Assembly (NCBI GenBank): GCA_034440495.1
Contig: JAWXCE010000023.1
Location: 1-29,221 of the forward strand
Length of the DNA: 29,221 nucleotides
Reading direction: 5' to 3'
From: JAWXCE01 sp034440495
GTDB taxonomy: Bacteria > Pseudomonadota > Alphaproteobacteria > Rhizobiales > Rhodomicrobiaceae
The position numbers and the translations under genes were made by a program. Under the pieces are notes generated by a model, which was not told the origin of the DNA, did not search any database, and saw only the letters and a program-made list of their open reading frames with translations. Numbering within the stretch: position 1 is the stretch's first letter; every line of letters starts with the position of its first letter. Below, piece by piece: positions 15,644 to 23,382 of the stretch.

Positions 15644-17620
15644 TCAGTTTGACTTAGGACGCACTTTGTTATCGATAGTGGAAAACTCCTCTCCATCGTG
15701 GCGATCCTGATTCACATCGTCGTCGTCCGGATATTGCACAGCAGGTTTGTGCTCAAGCGCTTTTGGTTCGGTATACGAAACAAGCGGAGGTTGGGGCGAG
15801 GGCGGCAAAGCTTCACGTTGCGTTAGGTCTCCCCGGTCTAGAGCCGTTGTGGCAACAGGTTGGCGTCCAAAGCTAAGGAGTCGACCTTCGCTTCTCTCGG
15901 CCTTTGCGCGCCGGGTTGTTAGACGCTCTTGAGCCTCAGCTCCGCTGCCAATAACAGATTGCACAAACTCAGCCCACCTGCGACGCTCGATTTTGTACAG
16001 TCTGAAGGCGTTGGATTGCTGATAGACGCTACCCTGTTCAGCAAGTTTTTTCTGTACGGCGCCGTTCGTTTTGAGGCCATCTGGCCACGCGCTGCCTTTC
16101 AGCAACTCAACAATGCCGCGCCCTTCAAGCGCAAGGTAGACGTTCGTGATATAGCGCGATGTTTCCAGCGGTAGATCCGAGCTTGGATCGAACCAGTCGG
16201 TTCGCTCCTCCTCGTGCAACTTGCGCAGCACCTCGGCCCGGCGTGTAATGTGGTCGGTGTCTCGAAAATCCAGTGGAACAGCGGCGTAATACTCGCCCTC
16301 ATGATCTATGATGACATCCTCTAGCGGATTTAACTGATGTTGCGGCGTTGGCGGACTGGACCTGTCGAACACCCCTTGAAAAACTTCAAAAAACGGGATG
16401 AGGTACGTGTTGCCGCCGCTTTTGCGCGCGGATTTCATACTCTGCGTCATGTCAAACACAAAGCCGAACGGGCGGTTTATCGACACTAGCAGAATGCATA
16501 CGTCCACAAAGATGGCAATGATGAGCGGGATGAGATCGCGGTCGCTTAACCCATCCGCAACGGCTGGCGGCGTTGCGCCCGTAAATGCTGCTGAAAAATC
16601 CCGCGCCCAACCAGCGCCGGAGTTCGTTAGGCGGCGAAACGCCTCAAGAACGGCCTCGGAGCCTTCATAGGCACGCAACTCTGGCTTCTCCAGAAGTGGC
16701 AATTCTTCGATGGCTCTCACCACTCCGTTGAGTTCACTTTGCAGGGCCGGGTCAGCGCATGGAAAGCTTCCGCCGCGGTCATCCGAGAACGTCGTTTTAC
16801 CCGCGCGGATGCGGAGTTCATCGCGAAGCTGCAAAAGCTGAGGATCGGTTTTGAGTGCGTTAAAGCGCGTTGCCGTCAGGCCAAGCTTGCGGTTCAGTTC
16901 GCCGATGAAGGCGTTGCGCGACCCTGTCGCAGGATCGGCGATTGAGACATCCTTGCGCAGGATTTTTTGCAAATCGCCGTTTAAATCCGCGATGTCGGTT
17001 TTGACGCTTGTCGTGCGCTGGGCGATAAAGTCACTGGCGCTTTGGAAACGCTCGGCGTCTGCGTCCCGGAGGCGGCGGCGTGGGCCATCGCCAGGGCCGC
17101 TGCCCGGGCAGGTGCGGCCCTGATTCCGTTCCGTCTCGGCTTTCTCGATAGAGATCAGCCGCAAGGAAGTAAACGTCGCTTGAAGCTGTTCAAGTCGGCT
17201 TTGACCAAGCTGGAGGTCTTGCTGAATGCGCGTGACCGAACTCTCGGCGGTTTGCGTCGTCACGCTGCCCGCTTCGAGGTACTTCCAGTAAAACCCGAAT
17301 GCAAAGCCGACCGATATGAGAAAAAGTATGACATAACCAATGACGTAGAGCGGGGCGAGAAACAGCGAAAATTTTCTAAATCTAAAGTCTTTCTGATAAA
17401 AACTTTTTGAGAAAAGGGCGTCAAGGATGTAAAGTATCATGAGCTGAAGCATGAACACGGCAAAGCCAATGGCGATACGCGCGGCGATGCTAACCTGTCC
17501 CGAACTTGCCTCGATCAGTTCCAGAATGCCGGTGTAGGTGGAAATCCAGGCGAGGATGCTCAATCCGGCCAGCAGCAGAAATGCGATAAGCGATGATCCA
17601 GCCGAAAACGACGCCGCCAT
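15644..17620 (-). CDS. Membrane protein with large extracytoplasmic coiled-coil domain, unknown function
   Basis: A 658-residue protein. Three membrane segments (about 10-32, 46-68, 88-113) precede a ~245-residue loop rich in Gln, Leu and Asp with coiled-coil character. A fourth segment (about 362-381, LIPLIIAIFVDVCILLVSI) leads to a ~275-residue C-terminal part. Positive charges (SKSFYQKDFRFRKF between segments 2 and 3; RPFGFVFDMTQSMKSARKSG after segment 4) place the loop outside and the C-terminus in the cytosol. The loop has two Cys (about 171 and 288), the first in CPGSGPGDGPRRRLRDADA. The tail is Pro/Asp-rich. The topology resembles DUF4407-type proteins, but I cannot assign it. The start at 17620 is chosen because GTGGAG lies 7 bases upstream; a TTG 18 bases earlier is the only longer option. 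Confidence 0.75.
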   Translation of the reverse strand: MAASFSAGSSLIAFLLLAGLSILAWISTYTGILELIEASSGQVSIAARIAIGFAVFMLQLMILYILDALFSKSFYQKDFRFRKFSLFLAPLYVIGYVILFLISVGFAFGFYWKYLEAGSVTTQTAESSVTRIQQDLQLGQSRLEQLQATFTSLRLISIEKAETERNQGRTCPGSGPGDGPRRRLRDADAERFQSASDFIAQRTTSVKTDIADLNGDLQKILRKDVSIADPATGSRNAFIGELNRKLGLTATRFNALKTDPQLLQLRDELRIRAGKTTFSDDRGGSFPCADPALQSELNGVVRAIEELPLLEKPELRAYEGSEAVLEAFRRLTNSGAGWARDFSAAFTGATPPAVADGLSDRDLIPLIIAIFVDVCILLVSINRPFGFVFDMTQSMKSARKSGGNTYLIPFFEVFQGVFDRSSPPTPQHQLNPLEDVIIDHEGEYYAAVPLDFRDTDHITRRAEVLRKLHEEERTDWFDPSSDLPLETSRYITNVYLALEGRGIVELLKGSAWPDGLKTNGAVQKKLAEQGSVYQQSNAFRLYKIERRRWAEFVQSVIGSGAEAQERLTTRRAKAERSEGRLLSFGRQPVATTALDRGDLTQREALPPSPQPPLVSYTEPKALEHKPAVQYPDDDDVNQDRHDGEEFSTIDNKVRPKSN

Positions 17621-17856
17621 AAAAAAACTCCACTTCAAAACTTTAACCGACGTGCAATTGCGATTAGTATCAAATGATACTCATAGTAAACGCAAACATT
17701 CTGGTTGCTCGCACGAGCGCATCTCGGACGTTTTTAACGCTCGACCATGCCGATATGAAACCCAACTTTAAATTTAATTCTGCGTAACATTTGTGAAGCA
17801 GATGTGTCTTGCGCGCCGCATTCGGCCGGAAATACTAACCCTACTGGGGACATAAA

Positions 17857-17874
17857 CCGCGTGAGTTGACGCGG
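17857..17874 (-). terminator. Hairpin downstream of mobB
   Basis: The stem CCGCGT/ACGCGG with a 6-base loop lies 34 bases beyond the mobB stop on the minus strand and is followed on that strand by TTTATG. It could end the mobB transcript before the membrane protein gene; the short T run makes this tentative. The rest of 17621-17908 shows no gene. Confidence 0.35.
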
Positions 17875-17908
17875 CCTGCGCAGTTGAGGACACTAAAATG
17901 TTACAACT

Positions 17909-18430
17909 TCAGCCTACACAGCGTGCGGGGTGCGAACGGATGTATCCTTCGATAAAATCAGCGATGCCTTCTATGTCGCCTAAGTCGAAATGCGGCAGCG
18001 TATCATGCACGGGGTAATCGGTGGCAATAGCGACGATTCCAGGGTAATGACCCGCGAGAGCTGAACCTTGCGCAGACTCAAGCCGCCGCGTTTCAATTTT
18101 GGGATGCGCCCCCATTTTAAAGCCTTCCACGATCACGAGGTCGGAGCCCGCCAGTCTGGCTAGAATATCTTCCAGCCCTGGCTCTGGCTCGCCCCGCAAC
18201 TCGGTCATCAGCGCCCAGCGCTTCTCCGACACAACGACCACCTCCCTTGCGCCCGACTCGCGAAAATTATGGCTGTCGCGGCCTTGCTGATCGATGTCGA
18301 AGCCGTGATGCGCATGCTTGACGGCCGCAACCTTGAGGCCGCGTGCTGTGAACTCCGCAATGAGACGGCAAACGAGCGTCGTCTTACCCGAGTTTTTCCA
18401 CCCGGCAACGCCGAAATGAGGCGGTGTCAT
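17909..18430 (-). CDS. mobB: Molybdopterin-guanine dinucleotide biosynthesis protein MobB
   Basis: A 173-residue P-loop GTPase-like protein. The N-terminus FGVAGWKNSGKTTLVCRLIA carries Walker A (GWKNSGKTT, residues 10-18). It is followed by VAAVKHAHHGFDIDQQGRDS and FRESGAREVVVVSEKRWAL, both characteristic of MobB, and DLVIVEGFKMGAHPKIETRR with the family's VEGFK motif. MobB assists MobA in attaching GMP to molybdopterin to form the bis-MGD cofactor. mobA is not in the window; it may lie elsewhere. The gene is followed after 40 bases on the same strand side by the YnfA-like gene upstream, so the two could share a transcript. Confidence 0.93.
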   Translation of the reverse strand: MTPPHFGVAGWKNSGKTTLVCRLIAEFTARGLKVAAVKHAHHGFDIDQQGRDSHNFRESGAREVVVVSEKRWALMTELRGEPEPGLEDILARLAGSDLVIVEGFKMGAHPKIETRRLESAQGSALAGHYPGIVAIATDYPVHDTLPHFDLGDIEGIADFIEGYIRSHPARCVG

Positions 18431-18470
18431 GAGGTCTTAAGCACCTGAGATTATTAACGGCTATTTCAGT

Positions 18471-18800
18471 CTAATTAGCGCGCGGAGCAAGCAAAATGAT
18501 GGCGGCGCCGCAAAGGCATAGGCTTGCTCCGGCAATGTCCCAACCGTCAGGCGTCTTCCCCTCCGCCGCCCATAGCCATAAAAGCGAGGCCGCGATATAG
18601 ACGCCGCCATACGCTGCGTAAGCACGTCCGGCGAACTCTATATCGATGCGCGTTAAGGCGTATGCAAAAAAAATGAGCGCGGCGGCGCCGGGCGCAGCCC
18701 ATAACGCGGAATGGCCCAGGCGCAACCACGCCCAAAACGCGAAGCATCCGGCTATTTCGGCCAGCGCTGCAACGCCATACCAGACAAATGTTGCCGCCAT
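18471..18800 (-). CDS. YnfA/UPF0060-family small membrane protein
   Basis: A 109-residue protein with four predicted membrane helices and the family hallmarks: AEIAGCFAFWAWLRLG near the N-terminus, ALTRIDIEFAGRAYAAYGGVYIAASLLWLW in the middle (quoted in parts: ALTRIDIEFAGRAYAAYG then GVYIAASLLWLW) and GWDIAGASLCLCGAAIILLA at the end. Length matches the usual ~108 residues. The family belongs to the small multidrug resistance-like proteins; transport of drugs is suggested for some members but is not general knowledge for all. The start at 18800 (MAATFVWYG) has AGAGG 5 bases upstream and matches the family; the longer frame to 18845 adds 15 unrelated residues. It is divergent from the small secreted protein gene. 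Confidence 0.88.
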   Translation of the reverse strand: MAATFVWYGVAALAEIAGCFAFWAWLRLGHSALWAAPGAAALIFFAYALTRIDIEFAGRAYAAYGGVYIAASLLWLWAAEGKTPDGWDIAGASLCLCGAAIILLAPRAN

Positions 18801-18879
18801 CCGCGCCTCTGGAATAAAATGCATCATCCCGTGCGTTGACGCCACAGGATGATAAGAATCGGTAAACTCTACACGGCCG

Positions 18880-18909
18880 TTGCTTGCACGCTATCTGCGA
18901 TCTGATAAC
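18880..18909 (+). promoter_or_regulatory. Possible sigma70-like promoter of the small secreted protein
   Basis: TTGCTT (18880-18885), 18 bases, GATAAC (18904-18909), placed 39 bases before the ATG at 18948. A clear ribosome site GGAGA precedes that ATG by 6-7 bases. The boxes are partial matches to consensus. Confidence 0.35.
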
Positions 18910-18947
18910 GCTTTTTTCTTAAGCATTCCAACGCATGGAGACGTTCA

Positions 18948-19220
18948 ATGAAAATCCGCTCAATATTGACTATCGCAGCTTTCGTCTTTGCTTGCATTGC
19001 AATGGTCGGCGCCGCATCAGCCGCGTGCGTGAAAAAAGCCGGTAGCGGCTATGGCCTTACTAAAGGCATGGCGCAATTTCAGTCGTTTGAAATCATCGAG
19101 CAGGTGACCGGCAACTGGCCAATTCGCACCGACAAAATCTCCAAGCCAGTTTACGCTTGCAAAGAAAGCAGCGTCGGTTGGAACTGCAAGGCTTATGCAA
19201 CGGTTTGCTCGAAATCGTAA
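18948..19220 (+). CDS. Small exported cysteine-containing protein, unknown function
   Basis: A 90-residue precursor. Residues 1-26 form a signal peptide: basic MKIR, hydrophobic ILTIAAFVFACIAMVGAA, cleavage likely after ASA or SAA. The mature ~64 residues hold four Cys (27, 71, 80, 87), enough for two disulfides, plus two Trp and several Lys (basic overall). A lipoprotein box is not supported because the residue three before Cys27 is Ser. Similar small proteins with a conserved CVKK...GLTK.MAQFQS start occur, to my recollection, in Hyphomicrobiales, without known function. The ribosome site GGAGA supports the ATG at 18948. It is expressed alone and divergent from the YnfA-like gene. Confidence 0.8.
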   Translation: MKIRSILTIAAFVFACIAMVGAASAACVKKAGSGYGLTKGMAQFQSFEIIEQVTGNWPIRTDKISKPVYACKESSVGWNCKAYATVCSKS

Positions 19221-19259
19221 CGCCGCTATCACAGGCGATTGCTTTTGCCGTGCTTCGGG

Positions 19260-19292
19260 CTGCACGCTAATCTAATTTTGGTGAGCGTGCAG
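19260..19292. terminator. Inverted repeat after the small secreted protein gene
   Basis: A perfect 8-bp inverted repeat CTGCACGC (19260-19267) / GCGTGCAG (19285-19292) with a 17-base loop, between the secreted protein stop (19220) and the GST start (19339). There is no U tract directly after it, so it could be a weak terminator or an operator for the GST gene. Confidence 0.3.
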
Positions 19293-19338
19293 TCGATTGC
19301 TATTCTATAATGGACACTCTTTTTACAAGAACTTTGTC

Positions 19339-19962
19339 ATGCTGAAAATTTACGGTCGCGCCAACTCCATTAATGTTCGCAAGGTTTTGTGGGCGGCGGA
19401 CGAAATCGGCGTTGAATATTCGCGCGAGGACTGGGGGCGCGGCTTCCGGGCCGTAAGCGATGCGGAGTTCGCGGAGATTAACCCGCTCGGACTTATTCCT
19501 GTAATCGACGATGACGGCTTCTCCTTAAGCGAATCCAACACCATCATCCGCTATCTCGCGGGCAAACACGGCCGCGCCGATCTCCTCCCGCTTTCGCCAC
19601 AGCCACGCGCAACCGTCGAGCGATGGATGGATTGGCAGGCGACAGAGATGAATAACTCATGGTTCCCCGCGTTTTTTGCGCTGGTGGTTAAGTCGCCGTT
19701 GCCCGGTGGACAGGAGTTGATTGACGCCTCAATCGCCAAATGGACGGCGAATATGGCGCGTGTCGAAGCCCAGTTGGCGGCCACCGGCGCGCACATTTGC
19801 GGTGTGGACTTCACGTTGGCCGATATCGGGATCGGTCTTGCCGTTCACCGCTGGTTTTCAACACCCATTGAACGGCCCGATTTACCGGCTGTCGCTTCAT
19901 ATTACGAGCGCCTGAGCCAGCGCCCCGCGTATATGGCGCACGGCCGCAACGGCCTGCCTTGA
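19339..19962 (+). CDS. Glutathione S-transferase family protein
   Basis: A 207-residue protein. The thioredoxin-fold N-terminal domain has MLKIYGRANSINVRKVLWAA (with Ser at the usual activating position), NPLGLIPVIDDDGFSLSESN (cis-Pro and the glutathione-binding ES pair) and TIIRYLAGKHG. The helical C-terminal domain contains the folding motif in VDFTLADIGIGLAVHRW. Such enzymes conjugate glutathione to electrophiles or reduce disulfides in the cytosol; the substrate is unknown. ATG 19339 matches the family N-terminus; a TTG reading from 19297 adds residues without homology. No ribosome site is clear. It is monocistronic, with 257 bases before the next gene. Confidence 0.9.
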   Translation: MLKIYGRANSINVRKVLWAADEIGVEYSREDWGRGFRAVSDAEFAEINPLGLIPVIDDDGFSLSESNTIIRYLAGKHGRADLLPLSPQPRATVERWMDWQATEMNNSWFPAFFALVVKSPLPGGQELIDASIAKWTANMARVEAQLAATGAHICGVDFTLADIGIGLAVHRWFSTPIERPDLPAVASYYERLSQRPAYMAHGRNGLP

Positions 19963-20106
19963 TACTAAAAGTAATAAGTCTGAAGTTCCGTCGTCACAGC
20001 GCTCCAAGTAACCGTGATATCAGAACCGGCTAACGTCTAAAACTGCTCTGAAAACACTTTGCAAACAGGGGCTGTAATGCTGGATGCGCTAGTGACCAAT
20101 ACCATA

Positions 20107-20131
20107 GGAATAATATTACAAAGTTTATTCC
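20107..20131. promoter_or_regulatory. Inverted repeat upstream of the ECF operon
   Basis: A perfect 7-bp inverted repeat GGAATAA (20107-20113) / TTATTCC (20125-20131) in an AT-rich patch 89 bases before the operon. GGAAT followed by CGGTT at 20131-20135 also loosely resembles an ECF promoter (GGAA and CGTT type), with a spacing longer than usual. It could be an operator or the sigma factor's own promoter. Confidence 0.3.
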
Positions 20132-20219
20132 GGTTGAGGGACTAAATCGATTTCTCATGCCTCTTACTCAGCAATTCGCCTCGCAACGATGGTGGGTTTT
20201 TGCTTTGTAAGGGAATCCG

Positions 20220-21595
20220 ATGACAAATGATTGCGCGGTTGACCGGCGAACTTTTTTAGCTGGCGCCGCAGCCTCTGTGGCGGCGATGGCTCTGAACTCC
20301 AGTCCGGGCGCCGCAGTAAACGGCCCTCAAAACGGGGACTGCGTATTTCTTACCAATGAGGATTCAAACACCCTTACAGTGATTGACCCGGTTAGCAATA
20401 CAGTAAAGGCAACGGTAAATCTTACGAGCTTCGATGAAGACCCGCGCCCTCCCTTCCGGTTCGTTACGGGCGGCATGACACCAACTCACGGCGCCATGGT
20501 GCAAAAGCCCCTTTATCACGGCGCTATCTCCATTCACGGTTGCGTACCCTCGCCCGACTCCACGCTTCTCGCCACTGCGGGTCAGGGCACGAGCAATCTT
20601 TACCTTATCGACACACGCACTCTCAAGGTGATCGGCAATCAACCGAACAGCCAGGCCGGGCCCACCACCAATGCGGAAACCCTTACCTCCGGCATCCTCG
20701 TTGGCCGCGAACCGCACGAGCCGACCTTAACCCGGACAGGCCGCGAAATTTGGGTGGCAATTCGCGGCGAAGATAAGATCGCGGTTGTCGATGTGGAAAA
20801 AGCAAAGGCGGAGTCGGCCGGCGTTGCACCACGTGGCTCCTCGCTTCGCCGCTTTATCCCGGTGCTTCCAGGCCCAGCAATGGTATGGTTTTCCGCCGAT
20901 GGGCTTACGGCTCTTATCATTTCCCAAAAGACGCCGCGCATCGACGTATTCGACGTGAGCTATGACGCCAGGGGCTATTCCACCGAGCGAGCAAGACAAC
21001 GATCGACATTTCAGCGGCGGATAAATTTGGCTTCAGCCCGTTTCTAAAACGTGCGCCAAACAGCCCAGAAATGTGGGTTTCGCACAAACTCGCCGACTCG
21101 GTTTCCGTGCTTTAATCCTCGGGCGAGACGAAACTTCTCGAAACCATTTCGCTGGGCGATAAAGCCCGCCCAAACCACGGAGAGTTCGTGGAAAACGCTA
21201 GCGGGGGTGTCACTTACGTTACCTGCGCCCGCATCGACGACGACGGCCCCGGCGGCGTTGCCTCCAGCCGCATTAGCGTCATCGACCGCAGCGCTTCCGC
21301 AGGCGCGCGCAAGGTGGCCTCGACGTTTTTCAGTCATGGCCGTGACTCGCATGGTATCTGGACTGATCCCTCGAACACCAAACTTTATGTGGCGCACGAA
21401 GCCGATGAATTACCGGGCACCCCGAATGCCGGACAAACCGTCTGCACTGTTTTCGACGTCGCCGATTTGTTTAAGCCGCGTTTTATCGCACAGATCCCGC
21501 TCGGCGACCTGGAGTTGCCCTCGGGGCGTTTGCGGAACAAGAAAAGCATTAATCTCGTCTATGCATGGCCCGGCGCGCCAAGCGCGACTGCGTAA
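20220..21595 (+). pseudogene. Tat-exported YncE-like beta-propeller protein, frameshifted and with a stop
   Basis: The start has a good ribosome site (AAGGGA, 6 bases) and a Tat signal RRTFLAGAAASVAAMALN. The first part (to about 20985) shows propeller repeats such as LTVIDPVSNTVKATV, NLYLIDTRTLKVIG and EIWVAIRGEDKIAVVDVEKA. Near 20985 the frame is lost; the correct continuation, in another frame, reads TIDISAADKFGFSP and WVSHKLADSVSVL. It then meets TAA at 21113-21115, after which the same frame goes on through KLLETISLGDKARPNHGEFV to LRNKKSINLVYAWPGA and its stop at 21593. The rebuilt protein is ~458 residues with continuous homology-like repeats, so this is one gene with a frameshift and a nonsense mutation. 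Function of intact members is unclear; they are periplasmic binding or scaffold proteins. Confidence 0.82.
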
Positions 21596-21618
21596 CAACG
21601 TGAGTGTGGGAGATTACA

Positions 21619-22035
21619 GTGGACGATTTAAATGCAAAGCCGTGTTATGCCAACTCTACTTCCAATCACAGCGCCCATCGCAGTGCTGCGGAAGCGGCCA
21701 CAGCAACGTCCAGCGCTTATCAAAGCTATACCGCCGGGATGCACGCTTCCATGCAGCATATGATGGAGGATATGCACCGCGATCCACCTTCCGGCAATGA
21801 GGATATCGACTTTCTCGTAATGATGATTCCGCATCATTGGGGCGCTGTCGAGATGGCGCTGCTGGTGTTGTCGGCGGGCAAAGACCCGATGACACGCGCG
21901 CTTGCTGAGGCTATGATTTCGGATCAGAACGGAGAGATCGAGGGAATGCGTGGACGGCTTGCGGCCTTGCGGAGCGCACGTTTGTCCGGCGATAGCGAAT
22001 ATCCTCACCTTGATGGCAATCGTGGTCCTTCGTGA
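21619..22035 (+). CDS. DUF305-family His/Met-rich protein, no signal peptide
   Basis: A 138-residue protein with the DUF305 four-helix pattern: MHASMQHMMEDMH (about 41-53), IDFLVMMIPHHWGAVEMA (about 63-80) and MISDQNGEIEGMRGRL. The His and Met clusters suggest binding of copper or another soft metal; members of the family are usually exported. Here GTG 21619 has GGGAG 7 bases upstream, and an in-frame TGA at 21601 rules out a longer form with a signal peptide. The N-terminal ~35 residues are Ser/Ala/Thr-rich like a linker. It lies 23 bases after the broken propeller gene and 15 before the sigma factor, so it belongs to the ECF operon. Metal binding is inferred. Confidence 0.82.
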   Translation: MDDLNAKPCYANSTSNHSAHRSAAEAATATSSAYQSYTAGMHASMQHMMEDMHRDPPSGNEDIDFLVMMIPHHWGAVEMALLVLSAGKDPMTRALAEAMISDQNGEIEGMRGRLAALRSARLSGDSEYPHLDGNRGPS

Positions 22036-22050
22036 GCAAAGGACAATGCC

Positions 22051-22569
22051 TTGTTGTGGAGTAAACGCGAGCACGACGCGGCAATCGAGGCTCACATTCC
22101 AGCCATGCGCCGGTTCGCGCTAACCTTGACTCGCGACCGTCATAGGGCTGACGATTTGGTGCAGGATGCGCTAGTTGCATCGCTGTCCAACTGGGCCGGT
22201 TTGCGCAACCCGGATAGCATCAAAAGCTGGCTATTCGCCATTCTCTATCGAAGGTTTCTCTCCGATGTTCGGCGAGAGCAAGGGCGTGGGGAACACTACT
22301 CCATAGACGAGGCAATGGGGCTTGCGATACCGCCTGAACAGGACGAAAAGCTAGGACAAAGCGAGGCTTTACGAGCCGTCGCCCTGCTGCCTGAAGACCA
22401 GCGGACCGTGTTATGGCTCGTTGCCATCGAGGATTTAGCCTACGCCGATGTCGCCAAAATGCTCGGCCTTCCGCTCGGTACAGTCATGTCGCGGCTGGCG
22501 CGCGGGCGGGAGCGGCTAAGGGCGATCCTTGAAGGCGGCGCCGTGATCGCTATAAGGAAGACGAAGTGA
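22051..22569 (+). CDS. ECF-type RNA polymerase sigma factor
   Basis: A 172-residue sigma factor with only regions 2 and 4. Region 2: AIEAHIPAMRRFALTLTRDR, then ADDLVQDALVASLSNW and SWLFAILYRRFLSDVRRE. Region 4: LLPEDQRTVLWLVAIEDLAY, then ADVAKMLGLPLGTVMSRLAR, the helix-turn-helix that reads the -35 element. It starts at TTG 22051; AAGGA lies 7 bases before, and the nearby ATG 22046 is in another frame that soon stops. The rare start may keep its level low. It overlaps the anti-sigma gene by 4 bases (GTGA), the usual coupled arrangement. The regulon is unknown; its own operon is the likely minimum. Confidence 0.92.
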   Translation: MLWSKREHDAAIEAHIPAMRRFALTLTRDRHRADDLVQDALVASLSNWAGLRNPDSIKSWLFAILYRRFLSDVRREQGRGEHYSIDEAMGLAIPPEQDEKLGQSEALRAVALLPEDQRTVLWLVAIEDLAYADVAKMLGLPLGTVMSRLARGRERLRAILEGGAVIAIRKTK

Positions 22570-23354
22570 GTGCAGGCAGCGAAAGCAACATACCTCCTAT
22601 TGGCGAGGACGACCTTCAGGCTTTTATCGACGGGCGTCTCCCGCTGGAGCGCCGGGCCGATGTCGAAGCGTGGCTTGCAGCACACCCCGGCAAGGCTCAC
22701 ACCCTCGATGCAGACAGGCGCATTCGCGCAACCCTTCGCGCCGCCGCTGACGCGCTGATCGAACCGGTCCCCGCTTCGATGCGGGTCGCTGAATTGCGCC
22801 GTGCAACCGCCGTCGCCCGGGGGCGTTTGTGGAGAAGCGCCGCAGCAGCCGTCATGTTGATTATGCTGGGCGGCAGTGGCGGCTGGGTGTTGCGTGCGGC
22901 GCTATCGCCATCTTCCACCGTTGGCACGATGACGGACGCGACCTCGGCCTGGCGCATATTCGCTAACGACCCGTTCCAGCCGGTAGAATTGAACGCAGAG
23001 TTCCAAGTGCAGCTTGCATCCTGGATTGCAGGACATGTCAGGCGCAGTATCGACATTCCCGATTTGAGCGAAATGGGCTTACGTTTTCTTGGCGGGCGAT
23101 TGCTATCGGCCGATGCAGGCCCGGCGGGGTTATTTCTTTACGAAGACGCCGGGAAGGATCGTTTTATTTTTTATGTGAGGGAAACGAGCGGCGAACGTCC
23201 GAAAAAACTACAGATTCGCGTGAGCCAAGGTGTAGAAACCCGGTTCTGGTTCGATGGCCATCACGGTTACGCTATTGCAGGGCCAACAAATTCGCCTCGT
23301 CTAGCAGCCGCGACGGATATTGTGCGGCGATTGTATCAAGGCACCAAAGATTAG
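22566..23354 (+). CDS. Membrane-bound anti-sigma factor
   Basis: A 262-residue single-pass protein. The cytosolic part (1-88) has the anti-sigma opening IGEDDLQAFIDGRLPLERRA and VEAWLAAHP, which bind the sigma factor. One membrane segment spans about 90-110 (AAAAVMLIMLGGSGGWVLRA). The periplasmic part (about 115-262) is probably the sensor. The zinc HxxxCxxC motif of ZAS-type factors is absent, so it belongs to the non-zinc group. It starts at GTG 22566 inside the sigma stop, so translation is coupled and the ratio fixed. It probably holds the sigma factor until a periplasmic signal releases it. It converges with the ketoacyl synthase gene after 28 bases. Confidence 0.88.
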   Translation: MSAGSESNIPPIGEDDLQAFIDGRLPLERRADVEAWLAAHPGKAHTLDADRRIRATLRAAADALIEPVPASMRVAELRRATAVARGRLWRSAAAAVMLIMLGGSGGWVLRAALSPSSTVGTMTDATSAWRIFANDPFQPVELNAEFQVQLASWIAGHVRRSIDIPDLSEMGLRFLGGRLLSADAGPAGLFLYEDAGKDRFIFYVRETSGERPKKLQIRVSQGVETRFWFDGHHGYAIAGPTNSPRLAAATDIVRRLYQGTKD

Positions 23355-23382
23355 TATGAATACTGACAGTTCGCGCAAGATT

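Noticed and set aside
20220..21047. Taking the first half of the propeller gene as a complete 275-residue protein.
   Set aside because: Its last ~20 residues lose the repeat pattern exactly where another frame resumes it, so it is a truncated product of a broken gene.
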